Shown here in pieces: positions 6,852 through 14,612 of a stretch of DNA of 64,000 bases (positions are counted from its first letter, which is position 1; every line of letters starts with the position of its first letter). The DNA comes from Actinoplanes missouriensis 431 (GTDB taxonomy: Bacteria > Actinomycetota > Actinomycetes > Mycobacteriales > Micromonosporaceae): assembly GCF_000284295.1 (NCBI RefSeq), contig NC_017093.1:2170001-2234000 (forward strand), read 5' to 3'. A model generated the notes under the pieces. It had not been told where the DNA came from. It saw only the letters and a list, made by a program, of their open reading frames with translations, and did not search any database. A program made the translations under genes and the position numbers.

Positions 6852-8942
6852 ATGCCGACCCAGCAGAAACCGCAGCAGCCGGCCCGGCAGGCTGCCCCGC
6901 TCACCACCCGCGAGAAGATCGAACGTGCCCGGCTGCACGCGCAGACGGCACGCCGCCACGCGCAGACCGCGCACAGGTACACGGCCGGGGTGCAGAAGCA
7001 GGTCGCCCCGTTTGCCGGCATGGGCCTGCTCGTGCTCGCCGCGACGGCCCTGCACGCGGCGAAGGACGCCACCGCCGCCGACGCGGAGATCCTCGGCGGC
7101 ACGGCCGCCGCCTGTGTGGTCATCGCCGTGGTCGCCGCACACCAGATGCGCCGGCGCCTCGACGACCGCAAGAGCCTGCACCGCGGCCTGGCGTTCGTCA
7201 CCACCTGCGGGGTGTGGCTGATCACTACCACCGCCATCGGCGTGTCCTGGAACGCGGTCGGGTTGCTCGCCGCCATTGGCACCGCTCTTTCCCTGCACTA
7301 CCTGCGCAAGGTGCGGATTCCCAACCGCGGCCCGGTGATGCCTGCCCCGCTGCCGGACCCGCTGAAGCCCGGCGTCAACCGGTACGTGGCCCGCTGGGAC
7401 GAATACATCGGTTGCCCCGGCGGACAACTGCCCGGCTCGAAATTGGAGTCGCCGGAGCAGGTGAAAGCCGGGTGGCGGTTCGCGCTGCGGCTGGTCCCCG
7501 GCAAGCAGTCCATCGCCGCGCTCATGTCGGCGATGGTGCTGATCCGCGGCGGCCTCGGCCTGACCGTCGAGCAGGACGTCATCGCCGAACGCCACCCTGT
7601 TCTTGAGGAACCCGCCGTCCAGCTGACCGTGGTCACGAAGCCGCAGGTCCGCGACGACCAGGAATGGCCGGGCCCGCAGACGTTCCGGGACGGCTACGTC
7701 GACATGGGCCCGTTCATCGACGGTGAGGGCCACGCCCGGTGGAAGGTGTACACCAAGGACCGCATGGTCGGCGGTTACATCCAGGGCGGTGCCGGCGCCG
7801 GTAAGTCCCGCCTCATCGAGTCGATCGTGATGCCTATCGCCGACTCGCAGACCCATCCGACGGTGGTGTGGTACGGCGACGGGCAGGGTGGTTCGTCGTC
7901 GCCGACACTGATGCGCTGCGCCGATTTCTCGGCACGCACCCACGAGCAGATCAAGCAGATGTTTGCGTGCGCCATGTTGATCGTCGAGCTGCGCCAGGAC
8001 GAAAACAGCGTGGAGGACGACCCGGACGAGGACGGCGAGTACGACGACACGATCGGGTTCGAACCCACCGCTGACCGACCTGGACTGCTACTCATCCTGG
8101 ATGAGTGCCACAAACCCATGTCGAAGATCGAGAACGCTGAAGACTGGGTGGTCATCCAGTACATGGCGATGACCGTGGCCCGCGAAGGACAGAAGGTTGG
8201 TGTCCAAGCGATCCTCGCGTCCCAGGAGTCCACGCTCGGCGCGTTCGGTGGGGCCGGCAACAACGCGGAGATGCTGCGTTCCAACCTGCTCATGGGCAAC
8301 GGTGTGATGATGCGGTCGAAGGACGCGAACGCCCGCCAGGTGTTCAAGGTCGACGACGATCCGTCGCAGTTCCCGGTGATGCCCGGCTACGCCCTGCTCA
8401 TCGACCCAGAGGAAGGTGCCCGCACCGCCCCGTTCCGGGCCTACTTCCTCACCGACCGGCTCCGCAAAGAATGGCCGTCGAAGATCCGATGGCGGTCGCT
8501 GCCCGACGGCGACGCCAATACCGCCGGGATGGCCTATCTGATGCGGCACCAGCTCGCGGAGATGGCGAAGGAGGAAACCCGCCGCCGGATCAAAGAGCGC
8601 CGGGAAGGCCGCGGCATGACCAACCCCCTCGACCGGATCTTCGCGGCGGCGAAGGGTGGCGACGGCGCCGAACAGGTCACGCCGATCGAGGCGGAGCAGG
8701 TGGCGTCATTCCCGGTATGGAACCCGGTCACCGAGCAGGTCCAGGCGCGGCAGATGCATGACAGTCACCGCAAGGTGCTGGACGCGCTGAAGGTTGGCAT
8801 CTGCTCGCCGAAGCCGATCGCGGAAGCCACCGGCATTGGGCAGCGGCAGGTCCACAACCTGCTGGACGAGTTGATGGACGAGTTCGGCCGGGTGGAACGT
8901 GACGGGCACGGCAAGTACCGGCTGGTGTCCACCGATGCGTGA
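6852..8942 (+). CDS. TraB/FtsK-SpoIIIE-type conjugal DNA translocase, 696 aa
   Basis: The ATG follows GGAGG at 7 nt. The N-terminus is basic and is followed by two membrane regions (about 52-98 and 110-150). A Walker A, GGAGAGKS, lies at residues 312-319 and a Walker B, LLLILDE, at 412-418. The C-terminal 60 residues (PIAEATGIGQRQVHNLLDELMDEFGRVERDG) form a winged helix. This is the architecture of actinomycete TraB/TraSA proteins, which move double-stranded DNA between hyphae and recognise short repeats through the winged helix. The CTTACCG cluster at 2.9-3.25 kb is a possible target. Confidence 0.88.
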   Translation: MPTQQKPQQPARQAAPLTTREKIERARLHAQTARRHAQTAHRYTAGVQKQVAPFAGMGLLVLAATALHAAKDATAADAEILGGTAAACVVIAVVAAHQMRRRLDDRKSLHRGLAFVTTCGVWLITTTAIGVSWNAVGLLAAIGTALSLHYLRKVRIPNRGPVMPAPLPDPLKPGVNRYVARWDEYIGCPGGQLPGSKLESPEQVKAGWRFALRLVPGKQSIAALMSAMVLIRGGLGLTVEQDVIAERHPVLEEPAVQLTVVTKPQVRDDQEWPGPQTFRDGYVDMGPFIDGEGHARWKVYTKDRMVGGYIQGGAGAGKSRLIESIVMPIADSQTHPTVVWYGDGQGGSSSPTLMRCADFSARTHEQIKQMFACAMLIVELRQDENSVEDDPDEDGEYDDTIGFEPTADRPGLLLILDECHKPMSKIENAEDWVVIQYMAMTVAREGQKVGVQAILASQESTLGAFGGAGNNAEMLRSNLLMGNGVMMRSKDANARQVFKVDDDPSQFPVMPGYALLIDPEEGARTAPFRAYFLTDRLRKEWPSKIRWRSLPDGDANTAGMAYLMRHQLAEMAKEETRRRIKERREGRGMTNPLDRIFAAAKGGDGAEQVTPIEAEQVASFPVWNPVTEQVQARQMHDSHRKVLDALKVGICSPKPIAEATGIGQRQVHNLLDELMDEFGRVERDGHGKYRLVSTDA

Positions 8943-8943
8943 G

Positions 8944-9195
8944 CTAGTCCTTGATCTCGCGGGCCAAGTAGACGATCCCGGACCGTTCGGGTTCCTCGGT
9001 GGAGATCTCGTACTGGTACACGTCGACAAGCATGAGGATGCGGCAGTTCCGTTTCTCGAAGAAGCCCACCTTGCGATCAATGAACTTGTCCCACACCTCG
9101 ACTCGCACACCTGGCCGCGGTTCGAACGGCAGCTTGATGCTGTCGAGCAGCACCTTCTGGTGGTTGTCGGCGTCGATGAACTTCACCGTGACCAT
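8944..9195 (-). CDS. Hypothetical protein, 83 aa
   Basis: It lies in the opposite direction and its stop is 2 nt from the end of the translocase gene. The protein is a compact mix of beta and charged segments (VTVKFIDADNHQKVLLDSIK, RVEVWDKFIDRKVGFFEKRN), with lower GC codon choice than its neighbours. No family was recognised. It could be a small antagonist or an unrelated insertion. Confidence 0.6.
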   Translation of the reverse strand: MVTVKFIDADNHQKVLLDSIKLPFEPRPGVRVEVWDKFIDRKVGFFEKRNCRILMLVDVYQYEISTEEPERSGIVYLAREIKD

Positions 9196-9254
9196 GCGCG
9201 CAGTGTAAGCACACTTGCACGCTGCGGCGAACCTGAAGGGGTGAGCGCGCAGTG

Positions 9255-10067
9255 ATGGGGAAGTCGCATGCTCTGTCCGGCGCCGTCGGTTGGCTCGCCG
9301 GCAGCGCCGCGCTGACCGTAGCCGGGGTGTCCCTCGACCCGGCCACCGTGCTGTTCGGTGCCGCGATCTCCACCGGGTTCGCCCTCGCGCCGGACGTTGA
9401 CCATCCGCAGTCCACGATCGCGCACACCCTCGGCTGGGCCACCCGCGGTCTCGCCACCGGAGTCAGCCGCAGCGCCGCCGCCCTGCGCACCGCGTCCTGC
9501 GCGCACTGCTCCACCGTCCCCGACCGGGGCGGGCACCGGGCTGTCACGCACACTGCTGCCGGTGCCGCGTTCGCCGGCTTGGTCGCCGCGAACCTGTGCC
9601 TGTGGGTCGGCCGGGGTGCCGCCCTGTGGGTCATCGCGATCGCCGTGTGGCTGGCCGCCCACTCCGCGCTGTCGTCGAGGACGCGGGCGCGGATCGGTGA
9701 CATGATCCTGCCCGGCCGGTTCCGGCGTCTCGGCAAAGGAGCCCACCGCCTCGCCGCCGCTGTCGGGGCGGTGATGGTGGCCGGGCTGGTCGCCGCGATG
9801 GCGAACAGCGCGCTTCCCGCTGACGGCCTGTGGTGGATCGGCCTCGCCGTGTTCTGGGGCTGGCTCGCCCATATCCTCGGCGACGGCCTCACGTTCTCGG
9901 CAGTCCCGCTGTGGTGGCCGATCCCGATCCGGGGCTGCCGGTGGACGAACGTCGGCACCCCGAGGTGGATGCGATTCCGCACCGGCTCCCGCACCGAAAC
10001 CGGTGTGGTGTGGCTGATGCTGCTCATCGGTGCCGGCTCGATCGCACTGCTCGGGAGCGCCTGGTGA
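9255..10067 (+). CDS. YdjM/DUF457-like membrane-bound metal-dependent hydrolase, 270 aa
   Basis: The ATG at 9255 follows a weak purine tract; a GTG at 9252 is possible. Conserved features of the YdjM family are present: GKSHALSG at the N-terminus, APDVDHP near residue 50 and HRAVTHT near 98, which would supply His/Asp metal ligands, plus several membrane segments. The family is predicted, not proven, to be a hydrolase. It is translationally coupled to the next gene through GTGA. Its link to conjugation is unclear; it is often carried on actinobacterial mobile elements. Confidence 0.8.
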   Translation: MGKSHALSGAVGWLAGSAALTVAGVSLDPATVLFGAAISTGFALAPDVDHPQSTIAHTLGWATRGLATGVSRSAAALRTASCAHCSTVPDRGGHRAVTHTAAGAAFAGLVAANLCLWVGRGAALWVIAIAVWLAAHSALSSRTRARIGDMILPGRFRRLGKGAHRLAAAVGAVMVAGLVAAMANSALPADGLWWIGLAVFWGWLAHILGDGLTFSAVPLWWPIPIRGCRWTNVGTPRWMRFRTGSRTETGVVWLMLLIGAGSIALLGSAW

Positions 10068-10351
10068 CCCGGACGCCCGATGACCATCCGGCCTGGTGCC
10101 TACGTGACGAGGTCGACGCGATCCTGCCCCGGCACCGTTCGGCGATTGTGCGGGTCGGCAGTGCCCGGCCCGGTGTGCTGTCCGATCGGGTTCAGGTCAC
10201 CGTCCGGTTGACCGCGACCGCTCACGGCCCGGCCTGGGTGTCCGTGAACTGCGCCCACATGACCGGGGTGACCGTGGATATCAGCCTCGCCGATGCGGCG
10301 GCGCTGAGGGACGGACTGACTCGGCTTCTCCAGGCCGCCGAGCACAAGTAG
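10064..10351 (+). CDS. DUF6907-like small protein, 95 aa
   Basis: The GTG overlaps the stop of the YdjM-like gene. The protein begins with HPAWCL, a motif reminiscent of DUF6907 proteins, then has beta segments and ends with a helix (ADAAALRDGLTRLLQAAE). DUF6907 proteins occur widely on Streptomyces plasmids, but their function is not known. The family match is from memory and tentative. Confidence 0.6.
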   Translation: MTRTPDDHPAWCLRDEVDAILPRHRSAIVRVGSARPGVLSDRVQVTVRLTATAHGPAWVSVNCAHMTGVTVDISLADAAALRDGLTRLLQAAEHK

Positions 10352-10380
10352 CTGTATGACTGATCGGTGAGGGCGGTCAG

Positions 10381-10737
10381 ATGAAAACCCTTTTCAATGT
10401 CATGTTTCGTCATGGGAGGTCTGGCCGCAGCATCACCCGCTATATCAGTCCAGGTGAGTTGCCGGAAGCGGGTGAGCGAGTCGAACTGAAGGACTCGGCA
10501 AATGACCCCTGTGTGATCGCTGGGGTGGTGGCGGCTCGCCATTGGTTCGTCAATATCGGCGTTGATAACACGGCGGAAGTTGTGGTGCTGGTTGACGTCG
10601 ATATTGACGAACGCAAAGAGAGCCCCACCTCGTGGCCGCCTAGTAAGGCGGTGACACGAGGTGGGGCTCTTGTGCGTCGGGTGGCGGCAAATGTGACTTC
10701 GCCAGGGCATGCCACCCGACACGATCTTGGAGAGTAG
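10381..10737 (+). CDS. Hypothetical protein whose 3' end overlaps a strong hairpin, 118 aa
   Basis: The ATG at 10381 begins a protein with two domain-like parts. Residues 1-80 look like a folded beta domain (GELPEAGERVELKD, VVVLVDVDIDE). The last 38 residues are encoded by the long inverted repeat and its flank. Codon use at the start is less GC-biased than in its neighbours. The frame stops 10 nt before the convergent holin-like gene. The C-terminal extension may be a by-product of the terminator lying inside the frame. Confidence 0.6.
   Translation: MKTLFNVMFRHGRSGRSITRYISPGELPEAGERVELKDSANDPCVIAGVVAARHWFVNIGVDNTAEVVVLVDVDIDERKESPTSWPPSKAVTRGGALVRRVAANVTSPGHATRHDLGE
10619..10670. terminator. 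16-bp perfect hairpin at the conjugation/phage module boundary
   Basis: AGAGCCCCACCTCGTG (10619-10634) pairs perfectly with 10655-10670. The 20-nt loop contains a second small stem (CCGCC/GGCGG). It lies between convergent genes, so it can serve as a bidirectional terminator. It also marks the change from rightward conjugation genes to leftward phage genes and could lie near a recombination junction. Confidence 0.7.
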
Positions 10738-10747
10738 GACAGGCGCG

Positions 10748-11110
10748 CTACCTGACGGTGGCGCGGCGGTCCTTCACGCCGGAGTTGATCGCGGCGCGTT
10801 GCACGGCGGTGTCGCGGAGCAAGCCGAAGTAGACCGCGACGGCGATGCCGAAGTTCACGGCGATGCCGTAGCCGACCTGCCACGCGTCGAACGACTCCCC
10901 GGTCTGGGTGGCGCCGAGCGCGGCCTCGAGGAACGCCTTCACCGCGGACAACGCCAGGAGGACGAGGCCTTTGGTGAACGCCGACCAGGACGACTTCATG
11001 AGCAGGCCGGCGAGCAGCGGCAGGATCACCGTCAGCGCGAGGGAAAGCAGCCCGGCGGGGGAGGCCTCGAACAGGTAGGTGGGCAGGGTGGGGAAGACGA
11101 TCGAGTCCAT
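10748..11110 (-). CDS. Holin-like membrane protein, 120 aa
   Basis: The protein has three hydrophobic segments (about residues 18-40, 45-65 and 75-98) with a short basic C-terminus (GVKDRRATVR), fitting class I phage holins. It is the last leftward gene of the phage side. An endolysin-like gene is about 4 kb upstream, with two other membrane protein genes next to that, so several holin candidates exist. The assignment rests on size, topology and position. Confidence 0.55.
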   Translation of the reverse strand: MDSIVFPTLPTYLFEASPAGLLSLALTVILPLLAGLLMKSSWSAFTKGLVLLALSAVKAFLEAALGATQTGESFDAWQVGYGIAVNFGIAVAVYFGLLRDTAVQRAAINSGVKDRRATVR

Positions 11111-11138
11111 GGGTGTCTCCTGCGGGGTGAGGGTGTGC

Positions 11139-11160
11139 GGAACTACAGGCCTGTAGTTCC
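11139..11160. promoter_or_regulatory. Perfect 22-bp palindrome upstream of divergent genes
   Basis: GGAACTACAGG is followed immediately by its exact reverse complement with no spacer. It lies between the holin-like gene (minus) and the 68-aa gene (plus). A gapless perfect palindrome of this size is more like a dimeric regulator site than a terminator. The cognate regulator is unknown. Confidence 0.5.
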
Positions 11161-11205
11161 TGGTCAGGGGGTGCGCCCGCAGGGTGGCGGGCTTAGCGTC
11201 GATGG

Positions 11206-11412
11206 ATGGCCGAGCGGATCATCGGGGCGATGCGGACAGCCGACGGCTACTGGCGGGTTGAGGTCGTCAAAGAGGGCCGCGGTCAGTGGTTCCGGGTGTG
11301 GCACGGCGCGACCGTGGTCCATGACAGAGCCGGGATCAGCACGGTGCAGCGGATCCTGGGCGACACTTTCGACACGCTCCAGCCTGTGGAGATCGAGTCC
11401 GGCGCGGCCTGA
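11206..11412 (+). CDS. Hypothetical protein, 68 aa
   Basis: A rightward gene preceded by no clear ribosome site. The protein looks like a small beta domain (GYWRVEVVKEGRGQWFRVWHGATVV) followed by a helix. The 22-bp palindrome is 46 bp upstream and may control it. No family was recognised. Confidence 0.55.
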   Translation: MAERIIGAMRTADGYWRVEVVKEGRGQWFRVWHGATVVHDRAGISTVQRILGDTFDTLQPVEIESGAA

Positions 11413-11500
11413 CCGCATGCCTCTGGGCGAGCATCGAAACGGGCCGCCTAGCAGCCACGTTGATCAATTCGCCGTGAGATAATCAAGGGGCACAAAAGGC

Positions 11501-11537
11501 GAGCCCGGACGCGGAGCTACCAACTCCGGCCGGGCTC
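11501..11537. terminator. Two-step hairpin between the 68-aa gene and the Rep-like gene
   Basis: GAGCCCGG (11501-11508) pairs with CCGGGCTC (11530-11537), and an inner CGGAG/CTCCG stem shortens the loop to 7 nt. It is followed on the plus strand by TTGATC, so termination is plausible but weak. The remaining 11413-11623 interval holds no gene that I can support. Confidence 0.5.
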
Positions 11538-11623
11538 TTGATCGCCGCTAGGAGGCGACCCACGATGCACCCTATTCTGCCATGCCCTGAGAACGTCTGT
11601 GCGATCAACGGGCAGGTGTTCGC

Positions 11624-12442
11624 ATGAAGGTAATCCGCGTCATGCCCGACGAGGGATGGGTGCCGGTCGCCAATGCCGCCGCCCGAGACCACCGTCTGAG
11701 TTGGCGCGCGCGGGGCCTGCTGCTTGAACTGCTCTCGTACCCCGACGGCTGGGAGACCAGTGTTGACAAGCTGGTAGCGCAGGCACGCCGCGAAGGATCG
11801 GCCAGTGAAGGCCGACTCGCCATGCGTACCGCCATGAAAGAACTCGCCGACCTCGGATACGTCACCTACCGGCGCGGCCACGACGAGCACGGCAGGTGGA
11901 CGACGGAGATGGTCGTCAGCGATGTACCCGGCAGCCCCGAAGCCTCGGACCGACGTACCAAAAACCGGAACGTCGGAATTCCGGAACCTCGGCTGCCCGG
12001 AACGTCGGAGAACCAGACGTCGGAGGATTGGTCCGTTACTAATAAGACGTACACGGACACGGTCACGAATACGGATCTTCAAAGAGGTTCCAACGAACAT
12101 TCCACGTCGCTCGCTTCGCTCGCTGCCGCCGCTGACGCGGCGACGCGAATGAACGACCAGAAGCCGACGTTGGACGAGACGTATGCACTCGTCGACCGCA
12201 TGCCGAAAGAGGTGCTGGCGAAAGCTTTGCTCGACCTCGAACGCCGCCGGGCAAGGATCTACCGAGAGGCGCGACGAGGAGCGATCGGCCAGTTCAAGCG
12301 GGAAAGTCCCGGAGTCTTCCGGGAAGGAAACTCATATGCGCGAGTCGACAACCTCAGCTACAAGTACGCCGTGCAGCACTACTTCCCGGACCTGCCGACG
12401 TGGATGGAGAAACCGCTCGGCTTGTTGCCGGTGAGGGGTTGA
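11624..12442 (+). CDS. Winged-helix replication initiator/DnaD-like protein, 272 aa
   Basis: Residues 10-105 form a winged-helix domain (SWRARGLLLELLSYPDGWETSVDKLV, then MKELADLGYVTYRR), as in plasmid Rep and phage replisome-organiser N-terminal domains. A linker rich in Ser/Thr/Asn follows, and the C-terminal 110 residues are helical and basic. It is rightward and isolated from the phage replication genes at 47-49 kb, so it may belong to the plasmid-like part or act as an independent regulator. Function is inferred from the fold only. Confidence 0.6.
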   Translation: MKVIRVMPDEGWVPVANAAARDHRLSWRARGLLLELLSYPDGWETSVDKLVAQARREGSASEGRLAMRTAMKELADLGYVTYRRGHDEHGRWTTEMVVSDVPGSPEASDRRTKNRNVGIPEPRLPGTSENQTSEDWSVTNKTYTDTVTNTDLQRGSNEHSTSLASLAAAADAATRMNDQKPTLDETYALVDRMPKEVLAKALLDLERRRARIYREARRGAIGQFKRESPGVFREGNSYARVDNLSYKYAVQHYFPDLPTWMEKPLGLLPVRG

Positions 12443-12476
12443 AGTTCAAAGGGGCACCGACGGCTAACCTGCGGTC

Positions 12477-12716
12477 ATGAGCGTGGAGCGCATCGCCCTC
12501 GAACGGCTCGGCCCCGTCACCTGGGATCGGTGTTGGCGGCGCGGCACGGCGGAGATCCGGCTCGGCCAGGCCGAGGATGGGCGCTGGGTGGCCTGGCATT
12601 CGGAGAAACCGGAGGCCCGACTGTACGGGGACCCGCGCAGCGCGTGCGAGCTGATCGACGGCTGGATGCTGCGCGGCGAACCATGGACTGAGGTGGCCGC
12701 TACCGTCGAAGCGTGA
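12477..12716 (+). CDS. Hypothetical protein, 79 aa
   Basis: A TAACCT hexamer ends 6 nt before the ATG, suggesting a leaderless transcript. The protein is Trp-rich (VTWDRCWRRGTAEIRLGQAEDGRWVAWHSEK) and reads as a small beta domain with a C-terminal helix. Its stop overlaps the GTG of the next gene, so the two are co-expressed. No family was recognised. Confidence 0.6.
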   Translation: MSVERIALERLGPVTWDRCWRRGTAEIRLGQAEDGRWVAWHSEKPEARLYGDPRSACELIDGWMLRGEPWTEVAATVEA

Positions 12717-12934
12717 ACAGCCCGCAGGTCACCGTGTCGCCGGCGCACAACCGGGGGCAGCCCAGCATGCGCGGCGTCACCACCGGGCTGATCGCGGACG
12801 CGTACTGGCTCGGCGAGAACGTTGCAGACGAGTACGGGCTCCGCCGGCACGAGCTCCTAGTCGCGCTGTGGTTTGAGGCTTCGCAGGGCCAGCAGCGGTT
12901 CCGGCAGAATGAGCCCCGGCTATGGCCGATGTAG
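12713..12934 (+). CDS. DUF433-like small DNA-binding/antitoxin-type protein, 73 aa
   Basis: The GTG overlaps the preceding stop. The sequence has the DUF433-like order: a start with a beta strand, GQPSMRGV, then a helix-turn-helix-like part (VADEYGLRRHELLVALWFEA). DUF433 proteins include antitoxin-like partners. The upstream 79-aa product is not a recognisable toxin, so a toxin-antitoxin role is only a possibility. The 3' end overlaps the convergent gene by 15 nt. Confidence 0.5.
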   Translation: MNSPQVTVSPAHNRGQPSMRGVTTGLIADAYWLGENVADEYGLRRHELLVALWFEASQGQQRFRQNEPRLWPM

Positions 12935-13483
12935 CCAGGCGCGGATAAGAACTCTCACGTCCGCGGCCCGATCCTTGGCAAATACCCAGAACGGAACCGG
13001 CTCGAATCTTTCCTGGCCCGACGTTTCGATCCAGTGCATGCCTGGGATGCGGCGTAGTCGCCGCCGCGCCTTGGTGAGAAGTTGCACGGTCACCACGGCC
13101 GTTGCGAAGTACGCAATCAGGGTTAGCCCTGCAAGGAAGATGCTCCAGGCGGAGTCTTCCGTGATCCCGGTGGTCAATAGCACTGCGGCCAGCGCAACGA
13201 GGGTCGTGGACGCCAGGGCAGCCGAGATGCGGAGTTCTTTGTGCGTCAAGTGCCGGTCGGGAATACGCCCGACGTAGACCGTGAACAGAGTCGTACAGGC
13301 CATGGCGATCAGCCATGTGATCGCGACCGGAGTCCGTGGCACCAGGCCCAGCATCACAGCCCCGCTTACGATGACGGCGGTGGCGATGAGGTTGGCGGCG
13401 ACGTTGATGCTGACGTCTCTGGGGAGACGCGACCGTGTCGAGTCTGTGAATCCCATGTCTGCGATGGTGGGGTGCCACCGCAA
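12920..13483 (-). CDS. Four-span membrane protein, 187 aa
   Basis: Four hydrophobic segments (about 26-48, 52-72, 88-108 and 115-137) are followed by a basic cytosolic tail of about 50 residues. The gene is leftward in a mostly rightward cluster and convergent with the DUF433-like gene. The composition is less phage-like. It could be a lysogenic conversion or superinfection-exclusion membrane protein, but nothing in the sequence proves this. Confidence 0.6.
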   Translation of the reverse strand: MRWHPTIADMGFTDSTRSRLPRDVSINVAANLIATAVIVSGAVMLGLVPRTPVAITWLIAMACTTLFTVYVGRIPDRHLTHKELRISAALASTTLVALAAVLLTTGITEDSAWSIFLAGLTLIAYFATAVVTVQLLTKARRRLRRIPGMHWIETSGQERFEPVPFWVFAKDRAADVRVLIRAWLHRP

Positions 13484-13508
13484 GGCGGATCCCTCGATCG
13501 TGGCTGGC

Positions 13509-13709
13509 TCAGCTGCCGTCTTGCCCCGGCCGCCGTTCTTTGATCCACCTTTCGACGTCTGCAGCCAGCCACACTTTGCCCTGGCCGAGCTCGGCGACGG
13601 GCGCGGGGAACTTCGGGTGGCTGGTGAGGGCGTAGACGCGCTGCCGGCTGATGTTGCCGAGTCGGGCGCGGATCTCGTGGGCGCCCATCAGCTTGAGCCT
13701 AGATGTCAT
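13509..13709 (-). CDS. AlpA/MerR-type helix-turn-helix protein, 66 aa
   Basis: I chose the ATG at 13709, 6 nt after a TATGCT hexamer (leaderless type); longer frames upstream lack support. The sequence (MGAHEIRARLGNISRQRVYALTSHPKFPAPVAELGQGKVWLAADVERWIKER) is a standard HTH_17/AlpA domain, used by excisionases and small regulators. It closely resembles the C-terminal domain of the GIY-YIG protein at 54440-55000 (same SRQRV, FPAP, GKVW and W-I-E/R-H/R pattern). Confidence 0.8.
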   Translation of the reverse strand: MTSRLKLMGAHEIRARLGNISRQRVYALTSHPKFPAPVAELGQGKVWLAADVERWIKERRPGQDGS

Positions 13710-13893
13710 GAGACCAGCATAGGCATCAGTCAAGAGACATGGCGGTTGCCGATCCGAACCCACGGCTGGCGCCCATCCCCGAAGGCACATTCTCGCGGGA
13801 AGCTGGGTTGACGGACCGCATCTCTTCCAACCGAGCTGCTGACCAAACACACTAGCTGGTGTGGCAGGCCTGCCGAGCGGGGAAGGTGCAGAG

Positions 13894-14118
13894 ATGAGCG
13901 ACGTCTTCCGACTGTGCGTTGAAACCACTGACGGAGCCTCAACAAACATTGACAAGGTGCCAGCAACAGCCGTGATGGAAACGATGAATCGCTACGTCAA
14001 CCGGCTGGGAGACGGTTTGTCGTTCATCGCCGCAGCTGGTCCCGTGTCATGGACCTGGGACGAGATTCACGCCATCCGCCTGGTGCGGGGCAGCTACACC
14101 GTCGAGGAGTATCCGTAA
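13894..14118 (+). CDS. Hypothetical protein, 74 aa
   Basis: The ATG follows GGAAGG by 9 nt. The protein is acidic with a beta-helix-beta look (FRLCVETTDGAS, ATAVMETMNRYVNRLGDG, AIRLVRGSYTVEEYP). It is the last rightward gene before the lysis region and ends before a 9-bp hairpin. The 13710-13893 interval upstream holds only regulatory-looking sequence (an imperfect CACAC/GTGTG dyad at about 13847-13863). Confidence 0.6.
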   Translation: MSDVFRLCVETTDGASTNIDKVPATAVMETMNRYVNRLGDGLSFIAAAGPVSWTWDEIHAIRLVRGSYTVEEYP

Positions 14119-14193
14119 GGTGGCCGACCCGCTTCGGTCGGAGTGGCAACTTAAACTTCGCCGCGGCGCGGTACGGTGACCATTCAACACGTG

Positions 14194-14217
14194 GGGGAAG
14201 CTGGACCGAGCTTCCCC
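14194..14217. terminator. Bidirectional terminator between convergent genes
   Basis: GGGGAAGCT pairs perfectly with AGCTTCCCC around the loop GGACCG. It sits between the rightward gene ending at 14118 and the leftward lysis-region gene ending at 14227. Confidence 0.65.
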
Positions 14218-14226
14218 GGCCAAACC

Positions 14227-14610
14227 TCATTCTGCGTTCGCCCTGCCGTTCGATGACCCCACCTCGTCGGTGCGGACCATCTCCATCAGCGTCTCCCGCG
14301 ACACATGCGGCGACAGCACCGCCGCCCGCCAGCGCCGCATCAAACCCATCAGCTCAGCGAGGCTGGTCCTCAGATCGGCCATCTCCTCCCGTGCCTGCCG
14401 GGCCTCCTCGCGGGCCTCCTTCGCCTCCTTAGTCACCTCCTTGACCCGCTCCTGCAGCGGCTCCACCAGGGTGAGCGCCGTATCAGTGAGCACATCTGCA
14501 GCCTCGGCCCGGATTTTGCGGCGCTGGAACACCGATCCGACCAGTGCCCCGAGCCCGCCGATGCCGCCGAGCACACCGATGACCGCCGTGACGATCTGCG
14601 TGGCGTCCAC
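14227..14610 (-). CDS. Membrane-anchored coiled-coil phage protein, 127 aa
   Basis: An N-terminal span with Gly-rich flanks (about residues 8-28) is followed by a long charged coiled coil (about 35-90; VKEVTKEAKEAREEARQAREE). This design is common for small proteins next to actinophage lysins and may be a second holin or a spanin-like factor. It lies 2 nt downstream of the four-span membrane gene. Confidence 0.7.
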   Translation of the reverse strand: MDATQIVTAVIGVLGGIGGLGALVGSVFQRRKIRAEAADVLTDTALTLVEPLQERVKEVTKEAKEAREEARQAREEMADLRTSLAELMGLMRRWRAAVLSPHVSRETLMEMVRTDEVGSSNGRANAE

Positions 14611-14612
14611 GG

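Noticed and set aside
12477..12934. Toxin-antitoxin pair
   Set aside because: Coupling and a DUF433-like second protein are suggestive, but the first protein shows no toxin family features.
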